DNA from: an uncultured Oscillospiraceae bacterium
GTDB lineage: Bacteria; Bacillota; Clostridia; Oscillospirales; Oscillospiraceae
Direction of reading: 5' to 3'
Length of the DNA: 64,000 nt
NCBI GenBank assembly: GCA_934622035.1
Contig: CAKTVG010000012.1
Location: 12,580 to 76,579, forward strand
Both the position numbers and the translations under genes were made by a program. The notes under the pieces are model-generated. The model saw nothing but the letters and a program-made list of their open reading frames with translations. It did not search any database and was not told where the DNA came from. Shown in pieces: positions 23,831-32,389 of this stretch. Position 1 is the stretch's first letter, and each line of letters starts with the position of its first letter.

Positions 23831-25670
23831 ATTCGACGGTGACGGATTTTGCCAGGTTTCTGGGTTTATCGACATCGCAGCCGCGGGCCAGCGCGGCGTA
23901 ATAGGCGAAGGCTTGCAGGGGAACGACGTTCAGACTCGGCTGGAGCAGCGGATGCGTCCGCGGCACCAGGAAGAATTCGTCCACGGTTTTTGCGATTTCC
24001 TCCCGCTGATCCTCCGTGGTCAGACCCAGCACATTTGCACCGCGCGCCTTGACCTCCTTGATGTTGGACATCGTCTTTTCAAACAGCTCCGGCACAGACG
24101 CGACGGCGACGACCAGAGTATCCTGCTCGATGAGGGAAATGGGACCGTGCTTCAATTCGCCCGCGGCGTAGGCCTCGGCGTGAACATAGGCGATTTCCTT
24201 GAGCTTCAGACTGCCCTCCAGACAGGTGGCACTGTCGAGATTGCGGCCGATGAAGAAAACGTCGTGGTGCTTGCAGAAGCGTTCGGCCTGCCTGCGGATC
24301 TCCTGCATATATTCCGGCGTGAGAATGCGCTCCATGGCGTCCGGCAGGGCCTGAAGGGCCGCGCAGAGCGCATCGTATTCCGCACCGGAGAGTGTGCCGA
24401 GCTTCCCGCCGATGTACAGCGCCAGAAGATCGACGACTGCCAGCTGCGTGGAATAGGCCTTCGTGGTGGCCACGGCAATTTCCGGTCCTGCCCAGGTGTA
24501 GATCACCTCGTCCGCCGCCTTGGAGATGGCGCTGCCGACGACGTTCACAATGGCGAGCGTCCGTGCGCCCTGCGCCTTTGCTTCGCGCAGAGCGGCGAGA
24601 CTGTCCGCCGTTTCGCCGGACTGGCTGATGATGATGACGAGCGTATCTATTCCCAGGACCGGCGCGGCATAGCGGAATTCCGAGGCCAGCACCGGCTCGA
24701 CCGGGATGCGGCAGGTCTTTTCGAGGATGTACTTGCCCAGGCAGCCGACGTAGTAGGCAGAGCCGCAGGCGGCAATGTAAATGCGCTTCAGACCGCGCAG
24801 ATAGTCCTCCGTCAGCGAAATACCGTCCAGAGTGACGCGGCCGTTTTGCACGCGCGGGCCGATGGTTGCGCGCAGCGCCTTGGGCTGCTCGTGGATTTCC
24901 TTGATCATAAAGTGCGGGTAGCCGCCCTTTTCCGCTGCGGACATTTCCCAGGTAATATGCTCCGGCTTTTTTTCCAGAAGCCGCCCGTCTGCACTGTAAA
25001 AATGTGCGTCCTGCGCAGTGAATTCCACCAGTTCACCGTCGTTCAGATAGACGACCTCGCGGGTATGCTTCAGAATGGCGGGAACGTCCGAGGCGATGAA
25101 GTTTTCGCCCTGCCCGAAGCCGAAGATCATCGGGCTGTCTTTCTTGATGCCAATCATGGTGTCCGGGCAGTCGAGACAGAGAATGCCAAAAGCGTAGCTG
25201 CCTCTGAGTTGCGCGGCGGCGCGGAGCACCGCCCGGCGGAAGTCGCCCTCCTGCTCGTAGCAGAATTCGATCAGATTGGCAGCGACCTCCGTATCGGTAT
25301 CGGAGCGGAAGCGCTTGCCCGCCGCCTGAAGCTGCTCCCGGAGCGCCAGATAGTTTTCGATAATGCCGTTGTGAACAAGGCAGATCTTGCCGTCCGCAGA
25401 GAGCTGCGGGTGGGAATTTTCATAGGAAGGAGCGCCGTGCGTCGCCCAGCGGGTGTGGCCGATGCCCATGCAGCCGGGGATGGCCGCGCCGCTTTGTGTC
25501 AGCTCACAGAGCTTTGAGAGCCGGCCGGGAACTTTTGCAATTTTGAACTGTTGATTATGATAAATGCACAGGCCGGCAGAGTCGTAGCCGCGGTATTCCA
25601 GCTTGGAAAGACCCTCTAAAAGAATGGGCGCAGCCTGCTTTTTTCCAATATATCCGACAATTCCACACAT
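23829..25670 (-). CDS. glmS: Glutamine-fructose-6-phosphate aminotransferase
   Basis: 613 residues. The N-terminal glutaminase domain starts with catalytic Cys2 (MCGIVGYIG), followed by YRGYDSAG and GHTRWATHG. Two SIS isomerase domains follow (ISQSGETADS, the ATTKAYSTQL loop, and the LKLKEIAYVHAEAYAAGELK stretch). The C-terminus KPRNLAKSVTVE is diagnostic. It makes glucosamine-6-phosphate for the cell wall. The leader is too short to hold a glmS ribozyme: only 96 nt separate it from the upstream gene. Confidence 0.97.
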   Translation of the reverse strand: MCGIVGYIGKKQAAPILLEGLSKLEYRGYDSAGLCIYHNQQFKIAKVPGRLSKLCELTQSGAAIPGCMGIGHTRWATHGAPSYENSHPQLSADGKICLVHNGIIENYLALREQLQAAGKRFRSDTDTEVAANLIEFCYEQEGDFRRAVLRAAAQLRGSYAFGILCLDCPDTMIGIKKDSPMIFGFGQGENFIASDVPAILKHTREVVYLNDGELVEFTAQDAHFYSADGRLLEKKPEHITWEMSAAEKGGYPHFMIKEIHEQPKALRATIGPRVQNGRVTLDGISLTEDYLRGLKRIYIAACGSAYYVGCLGKYILEKTCRIPVEPVLASEFRYAAPVLGIDTLVIIISQSGETADSLAALREAKAQGARTLAIVNVVGSAISKAADEVIYTWAGPEIAVATTKAYSTQLAVVDLLALYIGGKLGTLSGAEYDALCAALQALPDAMERILTPEYMQEIRRQAERFCKHHDVFFIGRNLDSATCLEGSLKLKEIAYVHAEAYAAGELKHGPISLIEQDTLVVAVASVPELFEKTMSNIKEVKARGANVLGLTTEDQREEIAKTVDEFFLVPRTHPLLQPSLNVVPLQAFAYYAALARGCDVDKPRNLAKSVTVE

Positions 25671-25677
25671 AAAAAAC

Positions 25678-25716
25678 CTCCGTATGCCTGCGGGTAGTTA
25701 CCCCAAGCATACGGAG
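25678..25716 (-). promoter_or_regulatory. Inverted repeat covering the glmS start and Shine-Dalgarno region
   Basis: CTCCGTATGC and GCATACGGAG form 10-bp perfect arms (25716-25707 and 25687-25678) on the minus strand. The GGAGG at the end of the second arm is the glmS ribosome site, followed by TTTTTT and ATG. If transcription starts upstream of the first arm, the hairpin would hide the ribosome site. The predicted start (about 25710) would transcribe only part of it, so a DNA operator is equally possible. Confidence 0.5.
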
Positions 25717-25745
25717 ATTATACCTGATTTATTTGTCAAAATCAA
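25717..25745 (-). promoter_or_regulatory. Promoter of glmS
   Basis: On the minus strand TTGATT (25745-25740) and a perfect TATAAT (25722-25717) are 17 nt apart. A TTGACA also occurs nearer the -10 but with only 11 nt spacing. Confidence 0.75.
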
Positions 25746-25766
25746 CTGAAAATTTGCATTTTTCAA

Positions 25767-26645
25767 CTATTTCTCAAAATTGTCGAAAATGGACAGGGGC
25801 GTGTCGGGCAATTCTGCCAGAGAGGATGGCGCTTTAGAGAGCAATTCCGCGCCCATTCCGGCAAGCTCCGCTGCGGCGGGGGAGCCGTCATGGAACACAA
25901 AAACCGGGGAAAGACCGCGGCGCAGGTTATCCGTCGTTCCAGCCCAGGTGCCGCCGGTGCGCAGGGCGCACTGCGCGACGAAGGTTCGTTCCCCCAGCGC
26001 GTGAATGAGATGATTGCGGTGCAGCGCCCGCGCGTTCGTGAAGGCAAGAGTGCATCCGTCTTCACTGCAATAGGTCAGGCGCGGCGCCGGCCGGTGGCGT
26101 GTCAATTCGTCCGGAACGATGCAGAGAACCTGCCCGCCTGCGGCAAGACAGGCCTCCTGTGCCGCGCGGTCTGCGCCGTTGGCCCCGCCGGAGACGAGCG
26201 TAAAGCCTTCGCGGGCGGCCAGCACGCCGATTTCCTCGGCAAAGCGGCGATTTTCTGGCAGCAGCGCCCTCGACCCGACCAGCGAAAGAAAGGGCCCCTC
26301 CGGCAGCTCGCCGCGCAGGAAGAGCACGGCGGGCGCTTCCAGACGGCGCAGCCGCGCCGGAAACTGCGGGGAGAGCCGTGTCAGTGGGACAATGCCCTGC
26401 GCGGCGGCGCGGGCGAGAAAGACGTCCAGCGTCGCCTGGCGCTCCAGCAGAGAGACGATGCGCTCCGCTGCCGGGGCGGGATAGCCGAGGCTGTGCAGAT
26501 AGCCTTCCGTAAGCCGCTGCTCCGCCGAGGCATCGCGGCGGGTCATGCGCAGGCGCAGCGTGCGGTATTCGCGCGGGGAAAGCGGGGTCAGTCCGTCGTC
26601 CAGCGTGCCGCAAAGCAGCAGCAGCGCCCGCTCCGCCGGCCGCAT
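25767..26645 (-). CDS. DprA/Smf-like protein
   Basis: 292 residues. A helical N-terminal region precedes a DprA-type Rossmann domain with FLSLVGSRALLPENRRFAEE and LVSGGANGADRAAQEACLAA. DprA loads RecA on incoming single-stranded DNA. This protein lacks an obvious C-terminal winged helix and may be a divergent paralog. ATG 26645 overlaps the helicase stop (TGATG), indicating translational coupling; the longer in-frame start at 26699 would lie inside the helicase gene and is less likely. Confidence 0.75.
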   Translation of the reverse strand: MRPAERALLLLCGTLDDGLTPLSPREYRTLRLRMTRRDASAEQRLTEGYLHSLGYPAPAAERIVSLLERQATLDVFLARAAAQGIVPLTRLSPQFPARLRRLEAPAVLFLRGELPEGPFLSLVGSRALLPENRRFAEEIGVLAAREGFTLVSGGANGADRAAQEACLAAGGQVLCIVPDELTRHRPAPRLTYCSEDGCTLAFTNARALHRNHLIHALGERTFVAQCALRTGGTWAGTTDNLRRGLSPVFVFHDGSPAAAELAGMGAELLSKAPSSLAELPDTPLSIFDNFEK

Positions 26646-27832
26646 CAGAAGCGCTTGCGCGGCGGGTGCTTTTCCTCCGCCGGGGCAGGGACAAGACATC
26701 CATATTCGTCAAAAATCATGGGCGTGATGCGGAATTCCGCATACTTTGCGATTTCGTCCAGCTTGACGCGTTCGGGCAGCGAGCCGACCAGCGTGAAGGA
26801 AATGCCCTTTTTCCGGGCGCGGCCCGTGCGGCCGATGCGGTGGATATAATACTCGTTCTCGTCGGGGACGTCATAGTTGATGACGGCGTCCACATCGTCC
26901 ACGTCGATGCCGCGCGAGGCGACGTCGGTCGCGATCAGCACCGGCAGCTTGCCGCTGCGGAAGGCCGCCATGGTCTTTTCACGCGTGGCCTGCTTGATGT
27001 CGCCGTGCAGGCAGTCAGCGGGAATGCCGCTGCGGCGCAGGCTGTCGCTGAGGCTCTGGCACATGACCTTGGTGTTGCAGAAGACGATCACGCGCTCAAA
27101 GGCGCCGGAGCGCAGAATGCGCAGCATGGCCTCTTCCTTTTCCAGCCGCGGGACGGTGATGGAATACTGATCGATGTCGGGCTTGCTCTCGGCGGTCGGT
27201 GCGACGGTAATCTCCACCTCGTCGCGCTGGTACATCCAGCTTACCGTCATGACCTCCTGCGAGATTGTCGCGGAGAACAGACCGAGATTGACGCGGTTTT
27301 TGATGCGGTTGAGAATCTTCGTCACGTCGTCGAAGAAGCCCATGTCCAGCATGCGGTCTGCCTCGTCGAGAATGACGGTCTTGATGCGGTCCAGCCGCAG
27401 ATTTTTGCGGTTATAGTGGTCGGTCAGGCGGCCCGGCGTCGCCACGACGATATGCGGATGCTGCTGAAGGCTGCGAATCTGCGGCTCCATGCGCTGGCCG
27501 CCGTAGAGAACGGTGACGCGGATATCCTTATAGTAGGTCAACAGACCGCGCAGCTCGTCTGCAATCTGAATGGCCAGCTCGCGCGTCGGCGCGAGAATCA
27601 GCCCCTGCAAATCGTCGCTGGACGGGTCGATGTGCTCGATCATGGGAATGCCGAAGGCGAAGGTCTTTCCGGTGCCGGTCGGGGCCTTGGCAATGACATC
27701 CTTCCAGGCAAGTAGGGGAGGGATGGCCTCCTCCTGTACGCGTGTGGGCAGACCGACGCCCTTTTTCTCCAGCGCGCGCAGAATTTCTTCGCTGACACCA
27801 AGCTCCTGAAATGTCTTTACTGTCTCTTCCAT
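26645..27832 (-). CDS. DEAD-box RNA helicase
   Basis: 395 residues, a minimal two-domain RNA helicase. Motifs are Q-motif region (GLPTRVQEEAIPPLL), Walker A APTGTGKT, PTRELAIQ, ILDEADRML, LFSATIS, and HRIGRTGRARKKG. ATG 27832 is chosen because AGAGGA lies upstream; the ATG at 27856 has no site. It probably remodels structured RNA or ribosome precursors. The DprA-like gene is coupled downstream. Confidence 0.93.
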   Translation of the reverse strand: MEETVKTFQELGVSEEILRALEKKGVGLPTRVQEEAIPPLLAWKDVIAKAPTGTGKTFAFGIPMIEHIDPSSDDLQGLILAPTRELAIQIADELRGLLTYYKDIRVTVLYGGQRMEPQIRSLQQHPHIVVATPGRLTDHYNRKNLRLDRIKTVILDEADRMLDMGFFDDVTKILNRIKNRVNLGLFSATISQEVMTVSWMYQRDEVEITVAPTAESKPDIDQYSITVPRLEKEEAMLRILRSGAFERVIVFCNTKVMCQSLSDSLRRSGIPADCLHGDIKQATREKTMAAFRSGKLPVLIATDVASRGIDVDDVDAVINYDVPDENEYYIHRIGRTGRARKKGISFTLVGSLPERVKLDEIAKYAEFRITPMIFDEYGCLVPAPAEEKHPPRKRF

Positions 27833-28013
27833 CTTGCTGTTCTTCCTCTGTTCCATGCTTTTTTGGGAGCTTCTTTCGGCATTTTTTCTCGAAAATGCCG
27901 AAACTCCGCAGTATAATCTATATTATTATAATAGTATCAGAAATGCGCCGGTTTTGCAATCCCTTTTCTTTTTGTTTTAAAAATAAAAATAATAATCTTT
28001 ATTAAAATAATAC

Positions 28014-28042
28014 TTGCATTTTTTCTTGTGCCGTGGTATAAT
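28014..28042 (+). promoter_or_regulatory. Promoter of the flavodiiron gene
   Basis: TTGCAT (28014-28019) and TATAAT (28037-28042) are separated by 17 nt in an AT-rich stretch about 40 nt upstream of the start. Confidence 0.78.
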
Positions 28043-28082
28043 GTAGAAAAATCGATAAGAAAATACTGAAAGGAGCTTTCCT

Positions 28083-29924
28083 ATGTACTGTGTCCGCAAG
28101 GTTCTTGACGATCTCTGGTGGGTGGGCGGCAATGACCGCCGCCTGGCGATGTTTGAGGGCGTGTATTCCGTCCCAAACGGCGTTTCCTATAATTCCTATC
28201 TGCTGATGGACGATTTCACGGTGCTGTTTGACACCGTGGACCCCTCCGTGAGCAAGGTGTTCTTTGAAAACATTGAGCATGTGCTGGGCGGCCGTGAGCT
28301 GAATTACCTCGTTGTGCACCACATGGAGCCGGATCACGCCGGGACGATTGACGAGCTGCTGCTGCGCCACCCGGAGACGGTTATCGTCTGCGGCGAGCGT
28401 GTGCAGGCGATGCTGCGCCAGTTCCGCACGACGGAGGTGAAAAACGGCTTCTATCTCGTAAAAGAGGGGAGCGTTTTCAACACCGGCCACCACGAAATCA
28501 CCTTCCTTGCCGCGCCCATGGTGCATTGGCCGGAGGTCATGGTGTCCTATGATATTACGACGAAGACGCTGTTTTCCGCCGATGCCTTCGGCACCTTCGG
28601 CGCAATCAACGGCGCGCTGTTCGCCGATGAGGTAGACTTCATGCGCGACTACCTCGATGAGGCACGCCGCTATTACTGCAACATCGTCGGTAAATACGGC
28701 ACGCAGGTGCAGACGCTCCTGAAAAAGGCGGCGGCGGTCGAAATTGAGCGTATCTGCCCGCTGCACGGCTTTGTCTGGCGGCGCGACATCGGCGCGTTTG
28801 TGGAAAAGTATCAGAAGTGGAGCACCTATACGCCGGAGGAAACGGGCGTGATGATTGCTTACGCGTCCGTGTACGGCAATACCGCCAATGCGGCGGAGCT
28901 GCTGTCCGTCCGCCTGCGGGAGCGGGGCGTGAAGACCGTGATGTTTGACGTCTCCGTCACGCCAGCCTCGGAGATCATTGCAGCCGCCTTCCGCTGGAGC
29001 CATCTCGTCTTTGCCTCCACGACCTACAACGCCGGGATTTTCGTCTCCATGGACGAGCTGTTACGCGATCTTGCTGCGCACAATCTCCAAAACCGCACGA
29101 TTGCGCTGATCGAAAACGGCTCCTGGGCGCCGACGGCCGGCGGCCTGATGCGCAAAATCCTGTCCGGGCTGAAAAACGTTGCGATTCTGAATGAGACGCT
29201 CACGCTTCGCTCTGCGATGCAGCCGGGCCAGCTGTCCACCGTTGATGCACTGACCGACGCGCTGTGTGCCACGCTGCCGCAGCCTGCGGTGCAGGCACAT
29301 GTGTCTGGCGAGGTGGAAAACAACGCGCTCTTTGCGCTTTCCTACGGCCTCTTTGTCCTGAGCGCACGTGAGGGCGAGCGCGACAATGCCTGCATTATCA
29401 ACACCGCCGCGCAGGTGACCGATACGCCGAAGCGGATTTCCGTCACGGTGAACAAGCAGAATCTGACGCATGATATGATTCTGCGCACGGGTGTTTTCAA
29501 CCTTTCCGTGCTGTCGCAGGAGGCCGGGTTCGGCGTGTTCCGGCAGTTTGGCTTCCGCAGCGGACGTGATACGGCCGACAAATTTGACGGCGCGGAGGCC
29601 GTCCGCACGGCAAATGGCCTGCGCTATGTGACCGAGGGCGTCAACGCCGTGATTTCCGGCAGAGTTTTCCAGACGGTAGACTGCGGCACGCATACGCTTT
29701 TCCTGGCCGAGGTGACGGAGGCGCACCTGCTCAACGCCGTCCCCGCCGCGACCTATGCCTATTACTTCGAGCACATCAAGCCGAAGCCCCAGCCCGCCGC
29801 GGAGCAGAAGAAGGGCTTTGTCTGCAAGATTTGCGGCTATGTCTACGAGGGCGACACGCTGCCAGAGGATTTCATCTGCCCGCTCTGCAAGCACGGCGCG
29901 GAGGATTTCGAACCGCTGAAATAA
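28083..29924 (+). CDS. Four-domain flavodiiron protein with flavin reductase and rubredoxin
   Basis: 613 residues. Residues 1-250 are a metallo-beta-lactamase-like diiron domain with H80-x-E82-x-D84-H85 (HHMEPDH), H in APMVHWPEV, and CPLHGF. Residues about 255-395 are a flavodoxin domain (YASVYGNTANAAE). Residues about 415-575 are a flavin-reductase-like FMN domain (TVNKQNLTHDM). Residues about 580-613 are a rubredoxin (CKICGYVYEGD, CPLCKHGAEDF). The family reduces oxygen to water or nitric oxide to nitrous oxide. The fused modules should let one chain pass electrons from reduced flavin or NAD(P)H to the diiron site. Strong promoter and AAAGGAG. Confidence 0.93.
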   Translation: MYCVRKVLDDLWWVGGNDRRLAMFEGVYSVPNGVSYNSYLLMDDFTVLFDTVDPSVSKVFFENIEHVLGGRELNYLVVHHMEPDHAGTIDELLLRHPETVIVCGERVQAMLRQFRTTEVKNGFYLVKEGSVFNTGHHEITFLAAPMVHWPEVMVSYDITTKTLFSADAFGTFGAINGALFADEVDFMRDYLDEARRYYCNIVGKYGTQVQTLLKKAAAVEIERICPLHGFVWRRDIGAFVEKYQKWSTYTPEETGVMIAYASVYGNTANAAELLSVRLRERGVKTVMFDVSVTPASEIIAAAFRWSHLVFASTTYNAGIFVSMDELLRDLAAHNLQNRTIALIENGSWAPTAGGLMRKILSGLKNVAILNETLTLRSAMQPGQLSTVDALTDALCATLPQPAVQAHVSGEVENNALFALSYGLFVLSAREGERDNACIINTAAQVTDTPKRISVTVNKQNLTHDMILRTGVFNLSVLSQEAGFGVFRQFGFRSGRDTADKFDGAEAVRTANGLRYVTEGVNAVISGRVFQTVDCGTHTLFLAEVTEAHLLNAVPAATYAYYFEHIKPKPQPAAEQKKGFVCKICGYVYEGDTLPEDFICPLCKHGAEDFEPLK

Positions 29925-29943
29925 GGTAACACGATAAAATTAC

Positions 29944-29985
29944 GCGAGGCTGCGACCTATAAAGGGCGCAGCCTCGCATTTTGCG
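29944..29985 (+). terminator. Terminator after the flavodiiron gene
   Basis: An 11-bp perfect stem (29944-29954 with 29967-29977), 12-nt loop, followed by ATTTTGCG. Confidence 0.75.
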
Positions 29986-30020
29986 TTGCCGTGTGTGCCG
30001 CCGGAATCGGGTAACGAAAA

Positions 30021-30090
30021 GGCAGGACACACGGGTCCTGCCCTACAGGTGCAATTGTGTTGACGGATTGTGGGACGGGAGCCCCGTCCC
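30021..30090. repeat. Pair of small hairpins resembling dispersed intergenic repeats
   Basis: GGCAGGAC (30021-30028) pairs with GTCCTGCC (30035-30042), and GGGACGG (30072-30078) pairs with CCGTCCC (30084-30090). The pattern of short GC-rich hairpins resembles repeats dispersed between genes in this bacterial group. No gene is visible in 29925-30164. Confidence 0.4.
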
Positions 30091-30164
30091 CTCAGCTTCA
30101 TTTACAAAAAACTTGACCTGTACCGGTCGCTTGCAATCTGCTTTATTCGGCGTAGGTGCTGCCC

Positions 30165-30671
30165 TCACTCATAATTGACAAAATCCTGCTCAACCAGCGT
30201 ATAATCAACCGATGATTGAAGCCGGCCGAGTTGATCTTTCCAAGAGTCGATATTGGTTCGTACCTTGCGGAATCCAAGTGATTCGTAAACGTGCTGCGCT
30301 CTTGTGTTCGTCAAGTTCGTATCGAGGATGATTTTGGCATAGCCGTTTCTGAACAGCCAACGGATCAGCATACTCAAAACCTTTCTGCCGACACCACGGT
30401 TCTGACAATCGGTTTCGCAGATCTTAATGCCAATTTCCGCAACTCCATCTGACACATTGTGGTAATTGCACTCGCCAATCAGATGGTCGCTTTCCTCAAC
30501 GACCAGAAGACCGTTTCTAAGTCCTTTTACAACTTCTTCCTCGGTCGTTCCCAAGCCGTTGGGAAAGCCTGCGTGTGCCATTACAGCACCATCATTCCAC
30601 CAAGCGGCAAGCTGCTTCGCATCGGCAGCCTCGGCTTGGCGGATTGTCAGGTTTTTATGTTGTATTCTCAT
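30165..30671 (-). CDS. GNAT-family N-acetyltransferase
   Basis: 168 residues with the GNAT fold: beta-strand LTIRQAEAADAKQLAAWW, the acetyl-CoA loop region (ETDCQNRGVGRKVLSML) and NTRAQHVYESLGFRKVR. ATG 30671 follows AAAGGAAAT; upstream ATGs lack a site. Base composition is lower in GC than its neighbours. The substrate is unknown; this subtype (ICETDCQNRGVG) is often annotated as a general or ribosomal-type acetyltransferase. Confidence 0.85.
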   Translation of the reverse strand: MRIQHKNLTIRQAEAADAKQLAAWWNDGAVMAHAGFPNGLGTTEEEVVKGLRNGLLVVEESDHLIGECNYHNVSDGVAEIGIKICETDCQNRGVGRKVLSMLIRWLFRNGYAKIILDTNLTNTRAQHVYESLGFRKVRTNIDSWKDQLGRLQSSVDYTLVEQDFVNYE

Positions 30672-30729
30672 TTGGTTATTTCCTTTCATTATCGGCACAC
30701 GCCAAAGCCCGCGTCCGTTTTGAATGGAA

Positions 30730-31263
30730 TCAGCGATAAAGCAGAAGGGAAAACCATGTTACGACGTTGTTTCCGTACTGGTATTCGATGCCGTATTTTT
30801 CCGCGAGGGCGGTGACGACGATGCCGTGGCTTTCCACGCAGGGGAACATCAGCTCCGGATGGCGGCAGGGACCGTCCGGATAGCTGCATTCCGGACAGAT
30901 GGCACAGGACTCGCTGGAAAGCCCCAGCACCTGCACGCCCTGTGCGCGCAGAAGGCCGGCCACCTGATGCGTCACTGCCTCGTGCGCCGGGCGCGTCGCG
31001 AGCGTCTGCTCCATGTCGCTGATGTCCTGCACCTCGGCCAGCGTGGAGATCAGCAGGCCCTCGGGGTAGGACAGGCAGCGTGCGCGGCACTCGTCCACCG
31101 TGCCGACGGCGGGCGGACAGGCCCAGCTTTTGCCGTAGCGCGGGCATTCCTGTTCACAGACGGTGCGGATGCGCGGAGAGAATTCCAGCTCTGCCGTGGA
31201 GAAAAACACATACTGCGCGACGGGCAGCCCGGCCAGCGCAGCCTCCAGCGCCGGGCGGTTCAC
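30730..31263 (-). CDS. DUF2284 cysteine-rich metal-binding protein
   Basis: 177 residues starting at GTG 31263, which overlaps the asparaginase stop as GTGA. Conserved cysteines are spread over CEQECPRYGKSWACPP, AICPECSYPDGPCRHP and MFPCVESHG, the pattern of DUF2284 predicted metal-binding proteins. Function is unknown; the cysteine layout suggests an iron-sulfur cluster or zinc. Coupling to asparaginase is notable. Confidence 0.8.
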   Translation of the reverse strand: MNRPALEAALAGLPVAQYVFFSTAELEFSPRIRTVCEQECPRYGKSWACPPAVGTVDECRARCLSYPEGLLISTLAEVQDISDMEQTLATRPAHEAVTHQVAGLLRAQGVQVLGLSSESCAICPECSYPDGPCRHPELMFPCVESHGIVVTALAEKYGIEYQYGNNVVTWFSLLLYR

Positions 31264-32273
31264 GGCTGCCCCTCCGGCTTGAGGTAGAGCATGTCGTAGG
31301 CGACCGGCGTGCAGAACATGCGGCGAATTTCGCCCGCGTCCTGCGTCTGGCCGAGAATCCACATCAGCTTGGCCAGCGCGGCCTCCGTGGTCATGTCGTA
31401 GGCCTCCAGAAGATGCAGATCATTTTTCAGGTGGAAGCCGACGTCGTAGACGGCCAGATTGCTGCCCTCATTCTGCACCTGCGTCGTCATGACGATGGTT
31501 TTGTTCCCGTCTGCGATGGCGCTGCGCAGGACGTCGAAGAAGCCGGAGCCCTGATAGGACGGCAGACCGCCGACGCCGTAGCTTTCGATGATAACGGCGT
31601 CGTTGTGGTCGATCAGATAGGACAGCAGGCCGCAGTCCGTGCCTGGCGTCATTTTGAGCAGGCCGACGCGGGCATTCAGGCGGTCATAGAAGGTGGGCTG
31701 CGCCTGCGCAGCCGGGCGGATATACTCCATCAAAAAGCCGTTTTGCAGCACGGCGAGCACGGGATAATTGATGCTGGAAAAGGCCTGAAGGCTGGTCGTG
31801 CGCGTTTTTCTGGCGCGCGTGCCGAGAATCACGCGGCCGTTGAAGACGATCATCACGCCGCAAAGATCGGAGACGGCACAGCGGAAGGCGTCCACCAGGT
31901 TGGCCTTGGAGTCCGTGTTTTCAAAGAGAATGGGCTTCTGTGCGCCTGTGAGAATGATGGGCTTGGGTGAGCCCTGGATCAGGTAGGACAGCGCCGCGGC
32001 GGTGTAGGCCATGGTGTCCGTCCCGTGGGCGATGACGAAGCCGTCAAAGTCGTCGTAGCTTTCGCGGATGGCCGACGCGATGGTCAGCCAGTGCGCGGGG
32101 GTGATATTGGTCGAGTCGATCGAAAAAAGCTGACGGCAAGTGACATTGCACATCTGGGAAATTTCCGGCACGTTTTCCACAAGCTGCTGCGTGGAAAGCG
32201 CGGGCATCAGCCCACTTTGCGTCATTTCCGAGGCGATGGTGCCGCCGGTGCCGAGCATCAGTACGTTTTTCAT
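31260..32273 (-). CDS. ansA: L-asparaginase, cytoplasmic type
   Basis: 337 residues. The two catalytic threonine motifs are present: LGTGGTIAS near the N-terminus and FVIAHGTDTMAYTAAALSYL at about residues 82-101. TGAQKPILFENTDSKANL is also typical. It releases ammonia and aspartate from asparagine; no signal peptide, so cytoplasmic. ATG 32273 follows GGGAGG. It has its own promoter, back-to-back with that of the next operon. Confidence 0.93.
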   Translation of the reverse strand: MKNVLMLGTGGTIASEMTQSGLMPALSTQQLVENVPEISQMCNVTCRQLFSIDSTNITPAHWLTIASAIRESYDDFDGFVIAHGTDTMAYTAAALSYLIQGSPKPIILTGAQKPILFENTDSKANLVDAFRCAVSDLCGVMIVFNGRVILGTRARKTRTTSLQAFSSINYPVLAVLQNGFLMEYIRPAAQAQPTFYDRLNARVGLLKMTPGTDCGLLSYLIDHNDAVIIESYGVGGLPSYQGSGFFDVLRSAIADGNKTIVMTTQVQNEGSNLAVYDVGFHLKNDLHLLEAYDMTTEAALAKLMWILGQTQDAGEIRRMFCTPVAYDMLYLKPEGQP

Positions 32274-32300
32274 GGGAGGCCTCCCTCTTGTGATATTTCC

Positions 32301-32329
32301 AGTATACCACGTTTTTGCCGCAACGGCAA
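32301..32329 (-). promoter_or_regulatory. Promoter of ansA
   Basis: Minus-strand TTGCCG (32329-32324) and TATACT (32306-32301), 17-nt spacer, 28 nt before the ansA start. Confidence 0.65.
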
Positions 32330-32338
32330 CGGAAACAG

Positions 32339-32367
32339 TTGACAAGCGCGAAAAATGGCAATAAGAT
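32339..32367 (+). promoter_or_regulatory. Promoter of the GT2-DUF1003-ybaK-GNAT operon
   Basis: TTGACA (32339-32344) and TAAGAT (32362-32367) with a 17-nt spacer. The -35 boxes of this and the ansA promoter lie only 9 nt apart, so the two may influence each other. Confidence 0.75.
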
Positions 32368-32389
32368 AAAGGTGAATGGAGATGATGCA

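Noticed and set aside
23781..25517. A 578-codon frame opposite glmS
   Set aside because: glmS is unmistakable; the frame has no ribosome site or domain.
25671..25766. glmS ribozyme
   Set aside because: The gap is too short and has no core-like pseudoknot; only a simple dyad is visible.
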